A stretch of 36,504 nt of DNA from Neocallimastix lanati (nom. inval.) (Eukaryota > Neocallimastigomycota > Neocallimastigomycetes > Neocallimastigales > Neocallimastigaceae): assembly GCA_016946835.1 (NCBI GenBank), contig JACVTC010000369.1, positions 1-36,504 of the forward strand, in the 5' to 3' direction. This document shows, in pieces, positions 27,986-36,504 of this stretch. The notes under the pieces were generated by a model. It had not been told where the DNA came from, searched no databases, and saw only the letters and a list, made by a program, of their open reading frames with translations. Both the position numbers and the translations under genes were made by a program. The stretch's first letter is position 1; every line of letters begins with the position of its first letter.

Positions 27986-30194
27986 TTTTCTTCCCAGGTC
28001 TGTAAACTATTTCGAACCAGTATGTGGCGAATAGTTCTTGCCATCTAATTTGCCTAGGAGTTAGTAATTGTGGTTTGGTAGCGAACAACAGATTTCTGTG
28101 GTCACTATAAACAATAATCTTATGCTTCGCACCTTGAAGCAAGTGTCGCCATTCTGTAAAAGCAGTCTTAATGGCTAATAGTTCTTTCTCTGTAATCGAA
28201 TAATTTACTTCAGCCTTACTAAGTGTCTTCGAATAATAATATATGGGATGAAGGGTACCATCGTCTCCTTTCTGTGACAGCACACCTCCTATAGCGTAAT
28301 TACTAGCATCGCATTCAACGAAGAACTGTTTCTCGTGGTCAGGATAAGCTAGTACTGGCGGAGAGGTAAGCATTTCCTTTAATTTGTGAAACGCGGCCAA
28401 TCCTTCTTCGCTCCATTCAAATTTTTCTTTCTTTGAGGTCATTTTAAATAACGGTTTGGCTATTTCAGAGAAATTCTTAATAAAATTCCTGTAATAATTG
28501 CAGAAGCCTAAGAAGCTTTGCATCTGCTTGATATTTTCTGGTTGTGGCCATTCGGCCACGGCCTTAATCTTTTCTGGGTCAGTCTCTACACCATCCTTGC
28601 TGACCACATGGCCTAAAAATGAGATCTTTAACTTATGTAGCTCACATTTGGACATCTTAGCTACAAGTTTATGTTGTATCAGCTTCTTTAAAATCGTTCG
28701 AACATGCTCTACATGTTCCTCCAAAGTTTTGGAATATACGACGATGTCATCTAAGTAGACTTGACAGTACTTCCCGATATCCTCGCTGAAGACATCATTC
28801 ACGAAGCTTTGGAACACTGCTGGTGCATTGGTTAACCCAAAAGGCATTACCAAATGCTCAAAGTGTCCAAACTTGGTGTTGAAGGCTGTCTTATACTCAT
28901 CACCTTCTCGAATTCGTACCAAGTTATATGCAGATTTTAGGTCGAACTTGGAGAACACAACTGCTCCTTTCATAGCTTCGAACACTGCACTAATTCTTGG
29001 GATCGGATAGGCGTTGCGTTTAGTCCATTGGTTCAGTTTGCGATAATCCATGCATAGTCGTAGCTCACCTGATTTCTTCAGCACGAACAATACAGGGTAA
29101 CCCGCCGGAGATTCTGACCTTCTTATAAATCCCTTAGCTAAATTTTCATCAATATATTCTTTAAGTGCTTTCTCTTCTTTAGGACTCGTTGGGTAGATAG
29201 CTCCTTTATAAAGTGGTGCATCAGGCTCTAGTTCTATTTTGCAATCATACGGCCTGTGCTCTGGTAATGTCTCAGCGATTTCTTCATTGAATGCTTCCGT
29301 TAAGTCACCGTAATACTTATCTATAATTTCGCCTATTGACAATAGCTTCTCAAGTCCCACTTTTCTGATTGTTTCCGCTACCGAATCCTCTTGCGTGATC
29401 ATGGCTAGATGATCTTTTGTCTGGCTATCTTTTTGTGCACTACTTTCCGTAGGGTTTTTATTGATTTCACTCTCCTTTAGATTTTTAGTCTTTTGAACCT
29501 TGAACCAATCTGCCCATTTATCGTAATCCACTAAATAATCGTAGTAATCCATCGTATACTCAATTCCTCTATCACGGTAATATTGCCTCGTTAATTCATA
29601 CACCGTGTCCTTCAACTTCTGGTTATCAATAACCTGATTTATAATTTTGGTAATTCTCGCTGTAGGTTGAATCTCCTTTTGCACAGCTTCTTCTCTTTCT
29701 TCTGGGAATTGCACCATGTAGATACTTTCGCCTGCGCACTCTTCTGGTGAGTCTACATCTGGTAGCCCTGGTCTTTCACCATCTATTTTATATACCTTAG
29801 GTTGTTGATCATGGACGTCAATCTTTCTATAGATTAAGTGTCTATCCATGAATCTTGATCCCAGAATGATCGTTCTCGGCATAGCCTCGGCTAGCCTGCA
29901 TCTTGTATTAAAGTCATACCATTTGACTTTACCAGTACGCTCTTCGACCAGCTTAATCTTAATCTGGAACTCTTCCGTAACCTGTGGTATCAGCACTTTA
30001 CCAGCGGCAGTAGTGAACGTTAAGGGACGGTCTTCTGTCTTGAGTCCCATCTCCTTGGCTAACTGCGGATGGATCATGTTGATCTGTGATCCAGTATCGT
30101 ACAGCACATTTAAATCTTGGAGCCCCTCTTTGGTACGAAGATTACTTATCTTGGCCTCAGGCACAAATACTTCGTACTCAGACCCAGCTTGCAT
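27957..30194 (-). CDS. E4 protease, RT, RNase H (pol 5' part)
   Basis: A 745-codon ORF. The protease has the normal DTG (D33-T-G) with flap and ILGSRFMDRH, a typical retropepsin end. RT starts near residue 330 (HRPYDCKIELEPDAPLYKG), includes SESPAGYPVLF, LCMDYRKLNQWTKRNAYPIP, and YLDD at 480-483. RNase H follows with VECDAS, TEKE and YSDHRN. The frame is open upstream of the ATG to about 30285, joining Gag with no stop, so E4 probably had a single gag-pol frame; no slippery heptamer was found there. It ends just before ADALSR by frameshift. Confidence 0.88.
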   Translation of the reverse strand: MQAGSEYEVFVPEAKISNLRTKEGLQDLNVLYDTGSQINMIHPQLAKEMGLKTEDRPLTFTTAAGKVLIPQVTEEFQIKIKLVEERTGKVKWYDFNTRCRLAEAMPRTIILGSRFMDRHLIYRKIDVHDQQPKVYKIDGERPGLPDVDSPEECAGESIYMVQFPEEREEAVQKEIQPTARITKIINQVIDNQKLKDTVYELTRQYYRDRGIEYTMDYYDYLVDYDKWADWFKVQKTKNLKESEINKNPTESSAQKDSQTKDHLAMITQEDSVAETIRKVGLEKLLSIGEIIDKYYGDLTEAFNEEIAETLPEHRPYDCKIELEPDAPLYKGAIYPTSPKEEKALKEYIDENLAKGFIRRSESPAGYPVLFVLKKSGELRLCMDYRKLNQWTKRNAYPIPRISAVFEAMKGAVVFSKFDLKSAYNLVRIREGDEYKTAFNTKFGHFEHLVMPFGLTNAPAVFQSFVNDVFSEDIGKYCQVYLDDIVVYSKTLEEHVEHVRTILKKLIQHKLVAKMSKCELHKLKISFLGHVVSKDGVETDPEKIKAVAEWPQPENIKQMQSFLGFCNYYRNFIKNFSEIAKPLFKMTSKKEKFEWSEEGLAAFHKLKEMLTSPPVLAYPDHEKQFFVECDASNYAIGGVLSQKGDDGTLHPIYYYSKTLSKAEVNYSITEKELLAIKTAFTEWRHLLQGAKHKIIVYSDHRNLLFATKPQLLTPRQIRWQELFATYWFEIVYRPGKKNGKASPLKS

Positions 30195-30901
30195 TAGAAG
30201 TGCTGTCTTGGGAATTGGATTATTACTGCTAGTACGTGAGTCTTTATAGTAATTTTGTTTTCGCTTGGTCTCGTACTGAAATCTTTACCACTATTGTGGT
30301 TGTATCCATCCTTTTTGTTTTTATCGTAATTGTTTTGCTTAGTAGGCTCTTTCCTACTGAAATCTCTTTTATCGCCTCGGCGATTATCGCTGTTCCTCCT
30401 TCTTTTGGCTTCAATATCCTTGGAGGGTCTTCGCGGGTCCATCATTCCAAGTAGGGCCATGATGGCTATCTTCCTCTCGCGGTTGTATTCGTATCTTTCT
30501 AGGTAATCGTCTTTGTAATCCGCGGGGAATGTGTCGCATCTCCTTAGACAAGTCACGTAATCTTCTAAGGTTTGCTTTTCAGCAGGCAGATCATAAAAGG
30601 CTTCACGAACCGAGGGTCTAACTTGTTGTACGAGTAGTAGTCTTTTGGTTTCATCCGTTAGCTGAAGTATTCTGCTTAACCTATTGAATTCTGATAGGTA
30701 TTCATAGGCTTTACCCCAGTCGTGCCTAAGTTTAAGCATTGCTGTTTTAACTTCTTCCAACGTTCTCTCGCTTTTAAATTCTTTCAGCAATCTATCCATC
30801 AATCTTTGGGGTTGTGGGTCATCTCGTTGTTTGAATACTTCGTCCATTTGGTACCACTTCTTAGCAGTTCCTTGTAAGTGGTCCTCAATAAAGTACAACA
30901 T
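30194..30901 (-). CDS. E4 Gag, C-terminal part
   Basis: A 235-codon ORF containing the capsid core (FIEDHLQGTAKKWYQM, LMDRLLKEFKS, AMLKLRHDWGKAYEYLSEFNRL), followed by a basic Arg/Lys/Asn-rich tail. There is no CCHC knuckle, as in E3. The first ATG is internal: upstream sequence matches only if the frame is changed near 30925, where the preceding ORF goes out of phase by one base at a short A run. The last 30 residues also look out of phase with protease and may be an artefact of another one-base change near 30285. Confidence 0.8.
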   Translation of the reverse strand: MLYFIEDHLQGTAKKWYQMDEVFKQRDDPQPQRLMDRLLKEFKSERTLEEVKTAMLKLRHDWGKAYEYLSEFNRLSRILQLTDETKRLLLVQQVRPSVREAFYDLPAEKQTLEDYVTCLRRCDTFPADYKDDYLERYEYNRERKIAIMALLGMMDPRRPSKDIEAKRRRNSDNRRGDKRDFSRKEPTKQNNYDKNKKDGYNHNSGKDFSTRPSENKITIKTHVLAVIIQFPRQHF

Positions 30902-31956
30902 AGCCGTGGGCTCGCTTTGGTAATACTTCTGGTGTCTACCAAAGTACCTTTTAACCTGTCAATAAATGATTCTACATCTCCATTTTCACCATTGAACATC
31001 GGGATGTCTCGTTCGTACTCCACAGGGTACGCATCGGTCATAACCACATCTTCCATCGCACTTCTGGTCATTATAGGCGGCGTGAAGTGGTGATAACTAC
31101 CGTATCTTGCTTCTTTAGTATCTATGTGTAGTGGGAAAGGTTTGCTTGTCGATGCCTGCTCCTTATTCTGAGCATCCAAAGCCAGCTTACCCAGTCGTTC
31201 GATCTCCTGTTGCTGTACCTGGTTAATGGCCATTAGCTTCTCGATTTTTTCTTCAAGCTCATTCAAATGTGCCTTATCCCTTTCTTGGTTCGCATCCAAG
31301 AATTCCTCAATCTTGAACAATTTCTGACCTTTATCCTCTAGGTCTTGTTGTATTTGTTTTCCTTTTATCTGATCCGCATCCAGATAGGTTTCAATCTTCT
31401 TGATTTCAGCTTTAACAGCGGCCTCTTTATCTTTACTTTCAGCAAGTTGCTGACTTAGATACGCTTGTACCTTTTGAAGCTCTAGCACACTAGCTTGGCT
31501 ACTAGACTCCTCGTCTTCCACACGCCTCTCAACCTCTCCAAATCGTTGGTCCACCGCGGGGATAAAGTTGCTTAGTTCGGCTTCAATTTTAGCGAATCTC
31601 ATTTCACTTTGGTTCTGCATCTGTTCTATCATTGCAGCCGTCTGTTGCTGAGTGCTTATCATCATGCTCTTAAAGTCCTCCATCTGCTTACTCAGCAAAG
31701 CAGCAAAGTCCATCGCTCCAGCATTAACATTTTTGCTTGAACTTTCTCCTTGGTTAGTTCCTGGCCTACTGGCTTCAGGTTTACTAGCCTCAGGTTGACT
31801 CTTCTCAGGCGCCGCAGCTGGTTTAGGTTTGGAAGCAGCTGGTTTCTCAGGAGTAGTAGTCATTTTCTTGTCTCCTGTATTTTGGCGTCGAGATGGAGGT
31901 GCTTCTACAGGCGTAGGGCTACTCTCTGCAGTCACGCTGCCCACCGAACTCTTCAA
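30799..31956 (-). CDS. E4 Gag, N-terminal part with coiled coil
   Basis: A 385-codon open frame whose first codon is TTG, because the sequence further upstream belongs to another element; a real start could be the ATG 29 codons in (MTTTPEKPAASK) or lie in the lost region. Residues 30-80 are Pro/Ala/Lys/Ser-rich. Residues 90-270 are strongly Glu/Gln/Lys-rich with heptad character, a long coiled coil with a repeated KIE.(Y/F)LDA(D/N)Q motif. The capsid domain begins at about 305 (YERDIPMFNGENGDVESFIDRL) and goes out of frame near residue 345. A long coiled coil before the capsid is not seen in E1-E3. Confidence 0.8.
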   Translation of the reverse strand: MKSSVGSVTAESSPTPVEAPPSRRQNTGDKKMTTTPEKPAASKPKPAAAPEKSQPEASKPEASRPGTNQGESSSKNVNAGAMDFAALLSKQMEDFKSMMISTQQQTAAMIEQMQNQSEMRFAKIEAELSNFIPAVDQRFGEVERRVEDEESSSQASVLELQKVQAYLSQQLAESKDKEAAVKAEIKKIETYLDADQIKGKQIQQDLEDKGQKLFKIEEFLDANQERDKAHLNELEEKIEKLMAINQVQQQEIERLGKLALDAQNKEQASTSKPFPLHIDTKEARYGSYHHFTPPIMTRSAMEDVVMTDAYPVEYERDIPMFNGENGDVESFIDRLKGTLVDTRSITKASPRLCCTLLRTTYKELLRSGTKWTKYSNNEMTHNPKD

Positions 31957-31975
31957 AGAACCACTCCTAAAATTT
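31957..31975. other. E4/E5 head-to-head junction without LTR
   Basis: Minus-strand E4 gag and plus-strand E5 protease homology meet here. There is no LTR, PBS or duplication between them. Either a deletion or rearrangement joined the two, or the assembly is chimeric. Confidence 0.6.
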
Positions 31976-32077
31976 CAGGTGCAGTGGATAATATGTGTGC
32001 TACTACAATAATAACGAACAATATAGATCATACATATAAAAGTAAAACATCATGAACCACAAGAAGATGATATTGCT

Positions 32078-33037
32078 ATGGTTGATGTAATAGTAGATGG
32101 AGTTCGTGGTAAGGCTTTAATAGATTCATGTAGCAACTTAAGTATTATCACAAAGCAATTTTTAGATAAATTACCTTATCAGTATGAACCTATAGGAGTT
32201 AGTGCAGGACGAATACGTTTAGCAACAATGAATGATGATTACTCAGAAGATGTGTTAATCAAAGTTCCCGTAAAAATTAATGAACTAGAACTACTTGTTA
32301 CGTGTAGAATTATAGACAAGGAGGATCCATTCTATGATATATTAATCAACCTCAAAACTCAAATTGATAACCAGTTATTTATACATCCAATTAGATATAG
32401 TCTTTGTCGATTTAATGATCAAGGTTTAATTGAAGAAATTGCACCTATTAATAATGAATATGATGACGAAGAAAAATTATTATGTGTAATCAAAGCATTG
32501 AATCACCAAGAAGCTAAGCAACAATTGAAAACGATTGAAGGATTACCACCCATAAAATATATATATGACACAGTTTTTCAAAGTACAATTAATTCAAATT
32601 ATAGAGAAGCTATTACTAAATTACTTGAAGAATATATTGATATAATTGCAACTTCTTCTGAAGAATTAACACCTTCAGATTTATCACCACACAAAATTAT
32701 TCTTAAGGAAGGAGTTAAACCTATTAAACAAAAATTTTATAGACTTAGTAAATTAAAAACAGATATCTTAAAAGAAGAATTAACCAAACTCATATATAAA
32801 CGATTAATTGAACCTTCATGTTCAGAATGGTCATCACCAGTAGTACTTGTGCCTAAAAAGAACGGTAAATGGCGCCTGTGTATTGACTATAGGAAAGTAA
32901 ATGAAGCAACTAAGAAGGATTCTTATTCTTTACCAAATATTGAGGAAATTTTTGATAGCTTAGATGGAGCAAAAATCTTCTCAACATTAGATCTTTATTC
33001 CGGTTATCATCAAATATTAATGGATGATAGTGTTTGA
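32078..33037 (+). CDS. E5 protease and RT N-terminal half
   Basis: A 319-codon ORF starting inside the protease domain. D16-S-C ([11 protein letters not shown]) is the protease active site in the same unusual form as E1. RT begins at about 195 with [11 protein letters not shown], then [27 protein letters not shown] and [13 protein letters not shown]. It stops at 33037 because one extra T precedes the GAAATCACT that continues the homology. The catalytic FIDD lies beyond the break, near 33175. Confidence 0.85.
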   Translation: MVDVIVDGVRGKALIDSCSNLSIITKQFLDKLPYQYEPIGVSAGRIRLATMNDDYSEDVLIKVPVKINELELLVTCRIIDKEDPFYDILINLKTQIDNQLFIHPIRYSLCRFNDQGLIEEIAPINNEYDDEEKLLCVIKALNHQEAKQQLKTIEGLPPIKYIYDTVFQSTINSNYREAITKLLEEYIDIIATSSEELTPSDLSPHKIILKEGVKPIKQKFYRLSKLKTDILKEELTKLIYKRLIEPSCSEWSSPVVLVPKKNGKWRLCIDYRKVNEATKKDSYSLPNIEEIFDSLDGAKIFSTLDLYSGYHQILMDDSV

Positions 33038-33292
33038 AATCACTACCTTTACAACTAAGTTCGAAAACTACCAATTCAAGGTAATGCCCTTCGGTTTAAC
33101 AGGTGCTCCAGCTACATTCCAAAGAGAAATGAACCGTATACTATTTCCTTAATAGGAAAATGCGTCTATAACTTTATAGATGATATTTTAATCTACTCAA
33201 GAACTGAAGAAGAACACCTAGAACATCTTAAACAAGTCTTAGAAATATTCAAGGAACATAAGTTAAAAATCAATATCGAAAAGTGTTCTTTC

Positions 33293-33784
33293 ATGCAAAC
33301 TGAAGTAGAAGTACTTGGACATAAAGTATCCTCAGAAGGTTTAAGTCCATTGGAAAACAAAGTTGAAGCTATTAAAGAATGGAAGGCTCCCTCTAACATT
33401 CATGAACTTCGATCATTTTTAGGAGCCATTGGATATTATAGAAATTTTATTAAGGACTTTGCAAAAGTTACTGCTCCTCTCTGCACTCTATTAAGAAAAG
33501 GTATTAAGTTTGAATGGAAAAAGGAACAAGAAGAAAGTTTTAAAATTCTTAAGGAAAGATTAATCAATTCCCCAATATTAAGATTTCCTAGATTTGATAG
33601 AGAATTTATTATAAGAACAGATGCTTCCTATGATGGAATAGGCGGTGTGCTTTTACAAAAGGATGATGAAACTGGAAAGGAGCATCCAGTTCATTATATT
33701 AGTAGAAGTTTATCTAAATCGGAAAAGAATTATGGAATTACGGATCTAGAAGGTGCTGCTCTAATTTACTGTATTAATAATTAA
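33293..33784 (+). CDS. E5 RT thumb and RNase H fragment
   Basis: A 163-codon piece from the RT connection (LGHKVSSEGLSP, LRSFLGAIGYYRNF) into RNase H (IIRTDASYDGIGGVLLQ, ITDLEGAAL). It is open upstream to the frameshift near 33148, and the ATG at 33293 has no meaning of its own. It ends at 33784 where a small deletion disrupts the frame; RNase H continues unlabelled over 33785-33890 (YTDHRPLIG). Confidence 0.82.
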   Translation: MQTEVEVLGHKVSSEGLSPLENKVEAIKEWKAPSNIHELRSFLGAIGYYRNFIKDFAKVTAPLCTLLRKGIKFEWKKEQEESFKILKERLINSPILRFPRFDREFIIRTDASYDGIGGVLLQKDDETGKEHPVHYISRSLSKSEKNYGITDLEGAALIYCINN

Positions 33785-33890
33785 AATCTTATATTATGGG
33801 AAATCCTAAGCAAACTATAGTATATACAGATCATAGACCATTAATCGGATTACTTAAAAGTAAGGAACCACAAAATTCTCGTCATACTAG

Positions 33891-35195
33891 ATGGTGTTGA
33901 CTGTCAGTATGTTAGGAATTGATTTACGATATGAAACTGGAAAGAATAATGTTGTCGCAGATGCTTTATCAAGAATGAAAAATGAAAAAGAAAAAGTTGT
34001 CTTAACAACACAAATTATCAAGGAACAAGATGAAAACCTGCTTTCAAGAACCATTAAGGAATTTATTGAAGAAAAATTTACGACAATTGATGGTGTGGAC
34101 TACTTTGTTGATGGCAATAATTATAGAAAATTAGTTACAGATACAAAAGAAAAACTTCAATTAATTTTTCAAGCACACAGTATAGGACACGAAGGCTATT
34201 ACAAGACATACCAACGTTTGAAAAAGAGCTACTATTGGAACAATATGGTTAATGACATTAAGCGAATTATAGGTAAATGTGAAAAATGTCAATTAAATAA
34301 ATCTCAACCATACCCTGAACCAACGGAAGATAAACCAACTGAAGTGGAAGGACCATTTACACACTTAGGATTGGACATTATAGGACCTCTAAGTAAAACC
34401 AGAAATAATAATCAATATATAATCGTTGTGGTTGATTATTTTACTAAATGGGTTGAGGCAGAGCCCACTGAAAATGTTACTTCTCAGGATGTGATAAAAT
34501 TTTTAATTAATGTATTTGCTCGACACGGTGTACCTCAAATTATCACTATTGATAATGGAACACAATTTACATCAGATATGACAAAAATCTTCCTTGATTT
34601 ATATGATGTATATGTTAAATTTATCACTCCATATCATCCTGAAAGCAATGGTTTAGTTGAGAATCGTAATAAAGAAATTGGAAAATTATTACGATTACTA
34701 GGACAACAACACAAAGAATGGGATGAAATTTTACCATCTGCACTTTGGGCTTTAAGAACTACTAAAAACTCAATCACCAACCATTCAAGTTTTGAATTAG
34801 TTTATGGAAGGGAGGACCAACAACCTTTTGACATTGCTGCCAGACCAACTAAGGGTATAAATAAGTCTTCTGACGAAATTCTACTGGAAAAATTTGTATC
34901 ACACTACCAATGGGTAATGGAGGTCGCATCTAATATCAAAAATGCTTCGAAATATTGGGCTACTAGGAGAGAAGAAAAGACCAGTATGAATCAAGCTAAA
35001 AGAATAAAACCAGGTGATTTAGTACTAGTAAGAAACTTTAATCGAACTAAATTAGAACCTTACTTTGTTGGACCTATGAAAGTGGTAAAGAAACAATTCA
35101 ATACAGTCACTTTAGCTGATCCTGCTACTAATATACAAATGAATCGTAATGTTCATTTGAAAAATATTGTCAAGTTTAACTCAGCTTCTACCTAG
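33891..35195 (+). CDS. E5 RNase H end and intact integrase
   Basis: A 434-codon ORF beginning in the last RNase H strand (VADALSR) and covering all of the integrase: zinc-binding H96, H100, C130, C133; catalytic D162, D221, E257; and the basic C-terminal tail (KPGDLVLVRNFNRTKLEPYFVGPM). The integrase reading frame is undamaged, although upstream breaks would prevent its synthesis as part of Pol. A TGA in place of a sense codon just before (33898-33900 in the other frame) shows the break. Confidence 0.87.
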   Translation: MVLTVSMLGIDLRYETGKNNVVADALSRMKNEKEKVVLTTQIIKEQDENLLSRTIKEFIEEKFTTIDGVDYFVDGNNYRKLVTDTKEKLQLIFQAHSIGHEGYYKTYQRLKKSYYWNNMVNDIKRIIGKCEKCQLNKSQPYPEPTEDKPTEVEGPFTHLGLDIIGPLSKTRNNNQYIIVVVDYFTKWVEAEPTENVTSQDVIKFLINVFARHGVPQIITIDNGTQFTSDMTKIFLDLYDVYVKFITPYHPESNGLVENRNKEIGKLLRLLGQQHKEWDEILPSALWALRTTKNSITNHSSFELVYGREDQQPFDIAARPTKGINKSSDEILLEKFVSHYQWVMEVASNIKNASKYWATRREEKTSMNQAKRIKPGDLVLVRNFNRTKLEPYFVGPMKVVKKQFNTVTLADPATNIQMNRNVHLKNIVKFNSAST

Positions 35196-35206
35196 CTTGA
35201 GTCTTA

Positions 35207-35218
35207 GCGGGGGCATCT
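35207..35218 (+). promoter_or_regulatory. E5 polypurine tract
   Basis: GCGGGGGCATCT, at the same place and nearly the same sequence as in E1 (CGGGGCATCT before the LTR). Confidence 0.6.
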
Positions 35219-36000
35219 TAATACAGAATGAACAAATAATACTAATTGTGCTAGAATAATATAAATTATTCTAACCTTATAGATTATTCTATTCTATATA
35301 ATTGGAACTTTCCAATATTCTTCAAATATTACTAAATAGAAATCTTAAGTTAATAAATCACTAATTAACTTATAATTCCTCTTTGAATTATCGATCCGAT
35401 TCCATTATAATGTATTAAAAATCTTTAGCCAAGAATATTGTCCTTGCCCACTTAATATATTAATATTATATTTCTTTTGTATTATGTTATATTGAAAATA
35501 ATCAAATCTATTTAATTAGTTATTAAAATTTTCGTTATCAATTTAAATTTATTTTTAATTACTAAATTTAACTAAACCACAATAAAATATTCTGTATAAT
35601 CTCTTTATTTTTATTTTATATATATTAGTATTAAACTATTATTAAATAATTAATAATTCAATAATATATAACTACTATTTATAACAATAATATTATTAAC
35701 TAAAATAATAATTCAATTTCAATTTAAATGTTTTATTTATAAAAATAATTAGTAATTAGTTTATTAAAAAAATAGTTAGGCTTTACAAATTTTAATTTGA
35801 TAAAAAAATATAAATACATGTAATTTTAGTGAAATAAAATATAATCAATAACTTTCTTTTTATTAAATAAATAATTATATTATTATTTTTCTTTTATAAA
35901 TTTAAATAAATAAATATTGATTTTAAAACAAATTATTTTTTTTATTGTAATTTTATTATTTGTGTTAATTATTATTATATTCCTAAAATTATATGAACCA
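35219..36000 (+). repeat. Probable E5 3' LTR (right end uncertain)
   Basis: Begins TAATACAGAATG, aligning with the E1 LTR start TGATAAGAATG but with TG changed to TA. A TATAAATA at 35809-35816 and a TTTGTGTTAA...CCTAAAA stretch near 35960-35990 parallel the end of the E1 LTR. That places its end near 36000. With no second copy the border is approximate. Confidence 0.5.
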
Positions 36001-36504
36001 TACCATGTTGATAAAAGATGAAATTTATAATTTAAAATTAATTAATAAACTAAAATTAATAATTTATAATAATAATTTACTAAACTATAAAATTATAAAT
36101 AATTATTATAAAAAGTTAGTATTTTCAAATAAAATTTTAAGATTAATAAAAGAACAATGTAAATTTAAATAATTAATATAGAAATTAAATTTAAATAATT
36201 TTATTATGTAAAATATATTTTATTACATAAATATTTGTTATTATTTGATATAATTAGTAAATAGTTATTTTATTTTAAAGACTTAAAACTAATTCTTTTT
36301 TTTTTAAAATAGAAAATAAGACTTTAAATAGAATTAAAATAGTAATACTTTTTCTTTTTTTAATATTTCTAAAAGATATAAATAGTAATTAAATTAGATA
36401 GTTAATTATATAGTTTAATCTTAACGAAAATTATAAAAACATGTAATAATTCTTATTTAAAAGAACAACATTTTTGTTAACATTTTTGTTTATCAAAACT
36501 TGTT
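36001..36504. other. AT-rich flank, no gene seen
   Basis: Homopolymers and short AT repeats. No ORF, RNA gene or LTR match to the other elements was found. Confidence 0.6.

Larger units (their letters stand above)
25850..31960 (-). mobile_element. Element E4: 5'-truncated chromodomain-type Ty3/gypsy element
   Basis: Minus-strand gag, protease, RT, RNase H, integrase and chromodomain in four overlapping or adjoining ORFs. It is clearly richer in G+C than every neighbour, with different codon use, suggesting a separate origin or a different age in the genome. The 5' LTR and leader are absent: the gag frame runs straight into E5 sequence at about 31960. Frame changes in gag (about 30925), at the gag-protease border (about 30285) and between RNase H and integrase (about 27970) make it non-functional as read. 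Confidence 0.85.
31966..35195 (+). pseudogene. E5 pol remnant (E1 family), multiply frameshifted
   Basis: Homology to E1 Pol starts at about E1 residue 197 (ISGAVDN against IIGTVDN) and runs to the C-terminus. Gag, the linker, the leader and the 5' LTR are missing. Single-base changes or small deletions shift the frame near 32048, 33035 (extra base before GAAATC), 33148, 33782 and 33898. Otherwise protein identity with E1 is high, so E5 is a recently dead copy of a sister subfamily rather than of E1 itself: many synonymous and some amino-acid differences separate them. The pieces are listed separately. Confidence 0.88.

Noticed and set aside
30194-30290. A possible -1 frameshift site between E4 gag and protease
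   Set aside because: No X XXY YYZ heptamer in gag phase and no hairpin was found. A one-base loss near 30285 explains the break better and would restore one continuous gag-pol frame.
31750-32055. Plus-strand ORF crossing the E4/E5 junction
   Set aside because: Its first two thirds are antisense to E4 gag; only the last part (ISGAVDN...) is real E5 protease-region sequence.

Overview
This window is a nest of Ty3/gypsy-type (Metaviridae) LTR retrotransposons in a very AT-rich nuclear genome of a unicellular eukaryote or fungus. I see no host protein-coding gene. Extreme A+T content, long A/T homopolymers, in-frame (AAT)n runs giving poly-Asn, and a eukaryotic class II tRNA-Ser-like gene fit AT-rich fungi (anaerobic chytrids, microsporidia) or dictyostelids. 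The sequence does not decide between them. All three standard stop codons end open frames.

Layout. 1-670: decayed gag/protease relic. 689-774 (-): tRNA-Ser-like gene. 791-8803 (+): element E1, complete, with LTRs of 849/850 bp, an intact gag and an intact pol. 8808-18751 (+): element E2, complete, LTRs 668/680 bp, intact gag and a 2114-codon pol ORF with huge Asn-rich segments, flanked by GTAA. 18805-25811 (-): element E3, chromodomain-type, LTRs of 736 bp each, flanked by CTAAA, with two single-base frameshifts. About 25850-31960 (-): element E4, chromodomain-type, visibly GC-richer, one recognisable LTR side, several frameshifts, 5' end missing. About 31966-36000 (+): element E5, a relative of E1 lacking its 5' half and broken by frameshifts. 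36001-36504: AT-rich, no gene seen.

How the genes work together. In each element Gag forms the particle, and protease, reverse transcriptase, RNase H and integrase copy the RNA and insert it. In E1, E2 and E3 pol lies in the -1 frame relative to gag. At or next to the gag stop each has a canonical slippery heptamer (T TTA AAC, T TTA AAA, A AAA AAC), then exactly 7 nt, then a 6-8 bp hairpin, and the -1 frame is open from there toward protease. This is a textbook -1 programmed frameshift arrangement, unlike the +1 shift of yeast Ty3.

Other main points: E1 begins 16 bp upstream of the mature 5' end of the tRNA-like gene, the Pol III initiation window used by yeast Ty3, and E2 lies 4 bp beyond E1. 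E1 has a long leader full of inverted repeats and a five-copy hairpin repeat. E1, E2 and E5 share an unusual D-S-C protease motif. E2 has about 430 mostly Asn-rich residues between RNase H and integrase. E4 and E5 meet at an LTR-less head-to-head junction near 31960.
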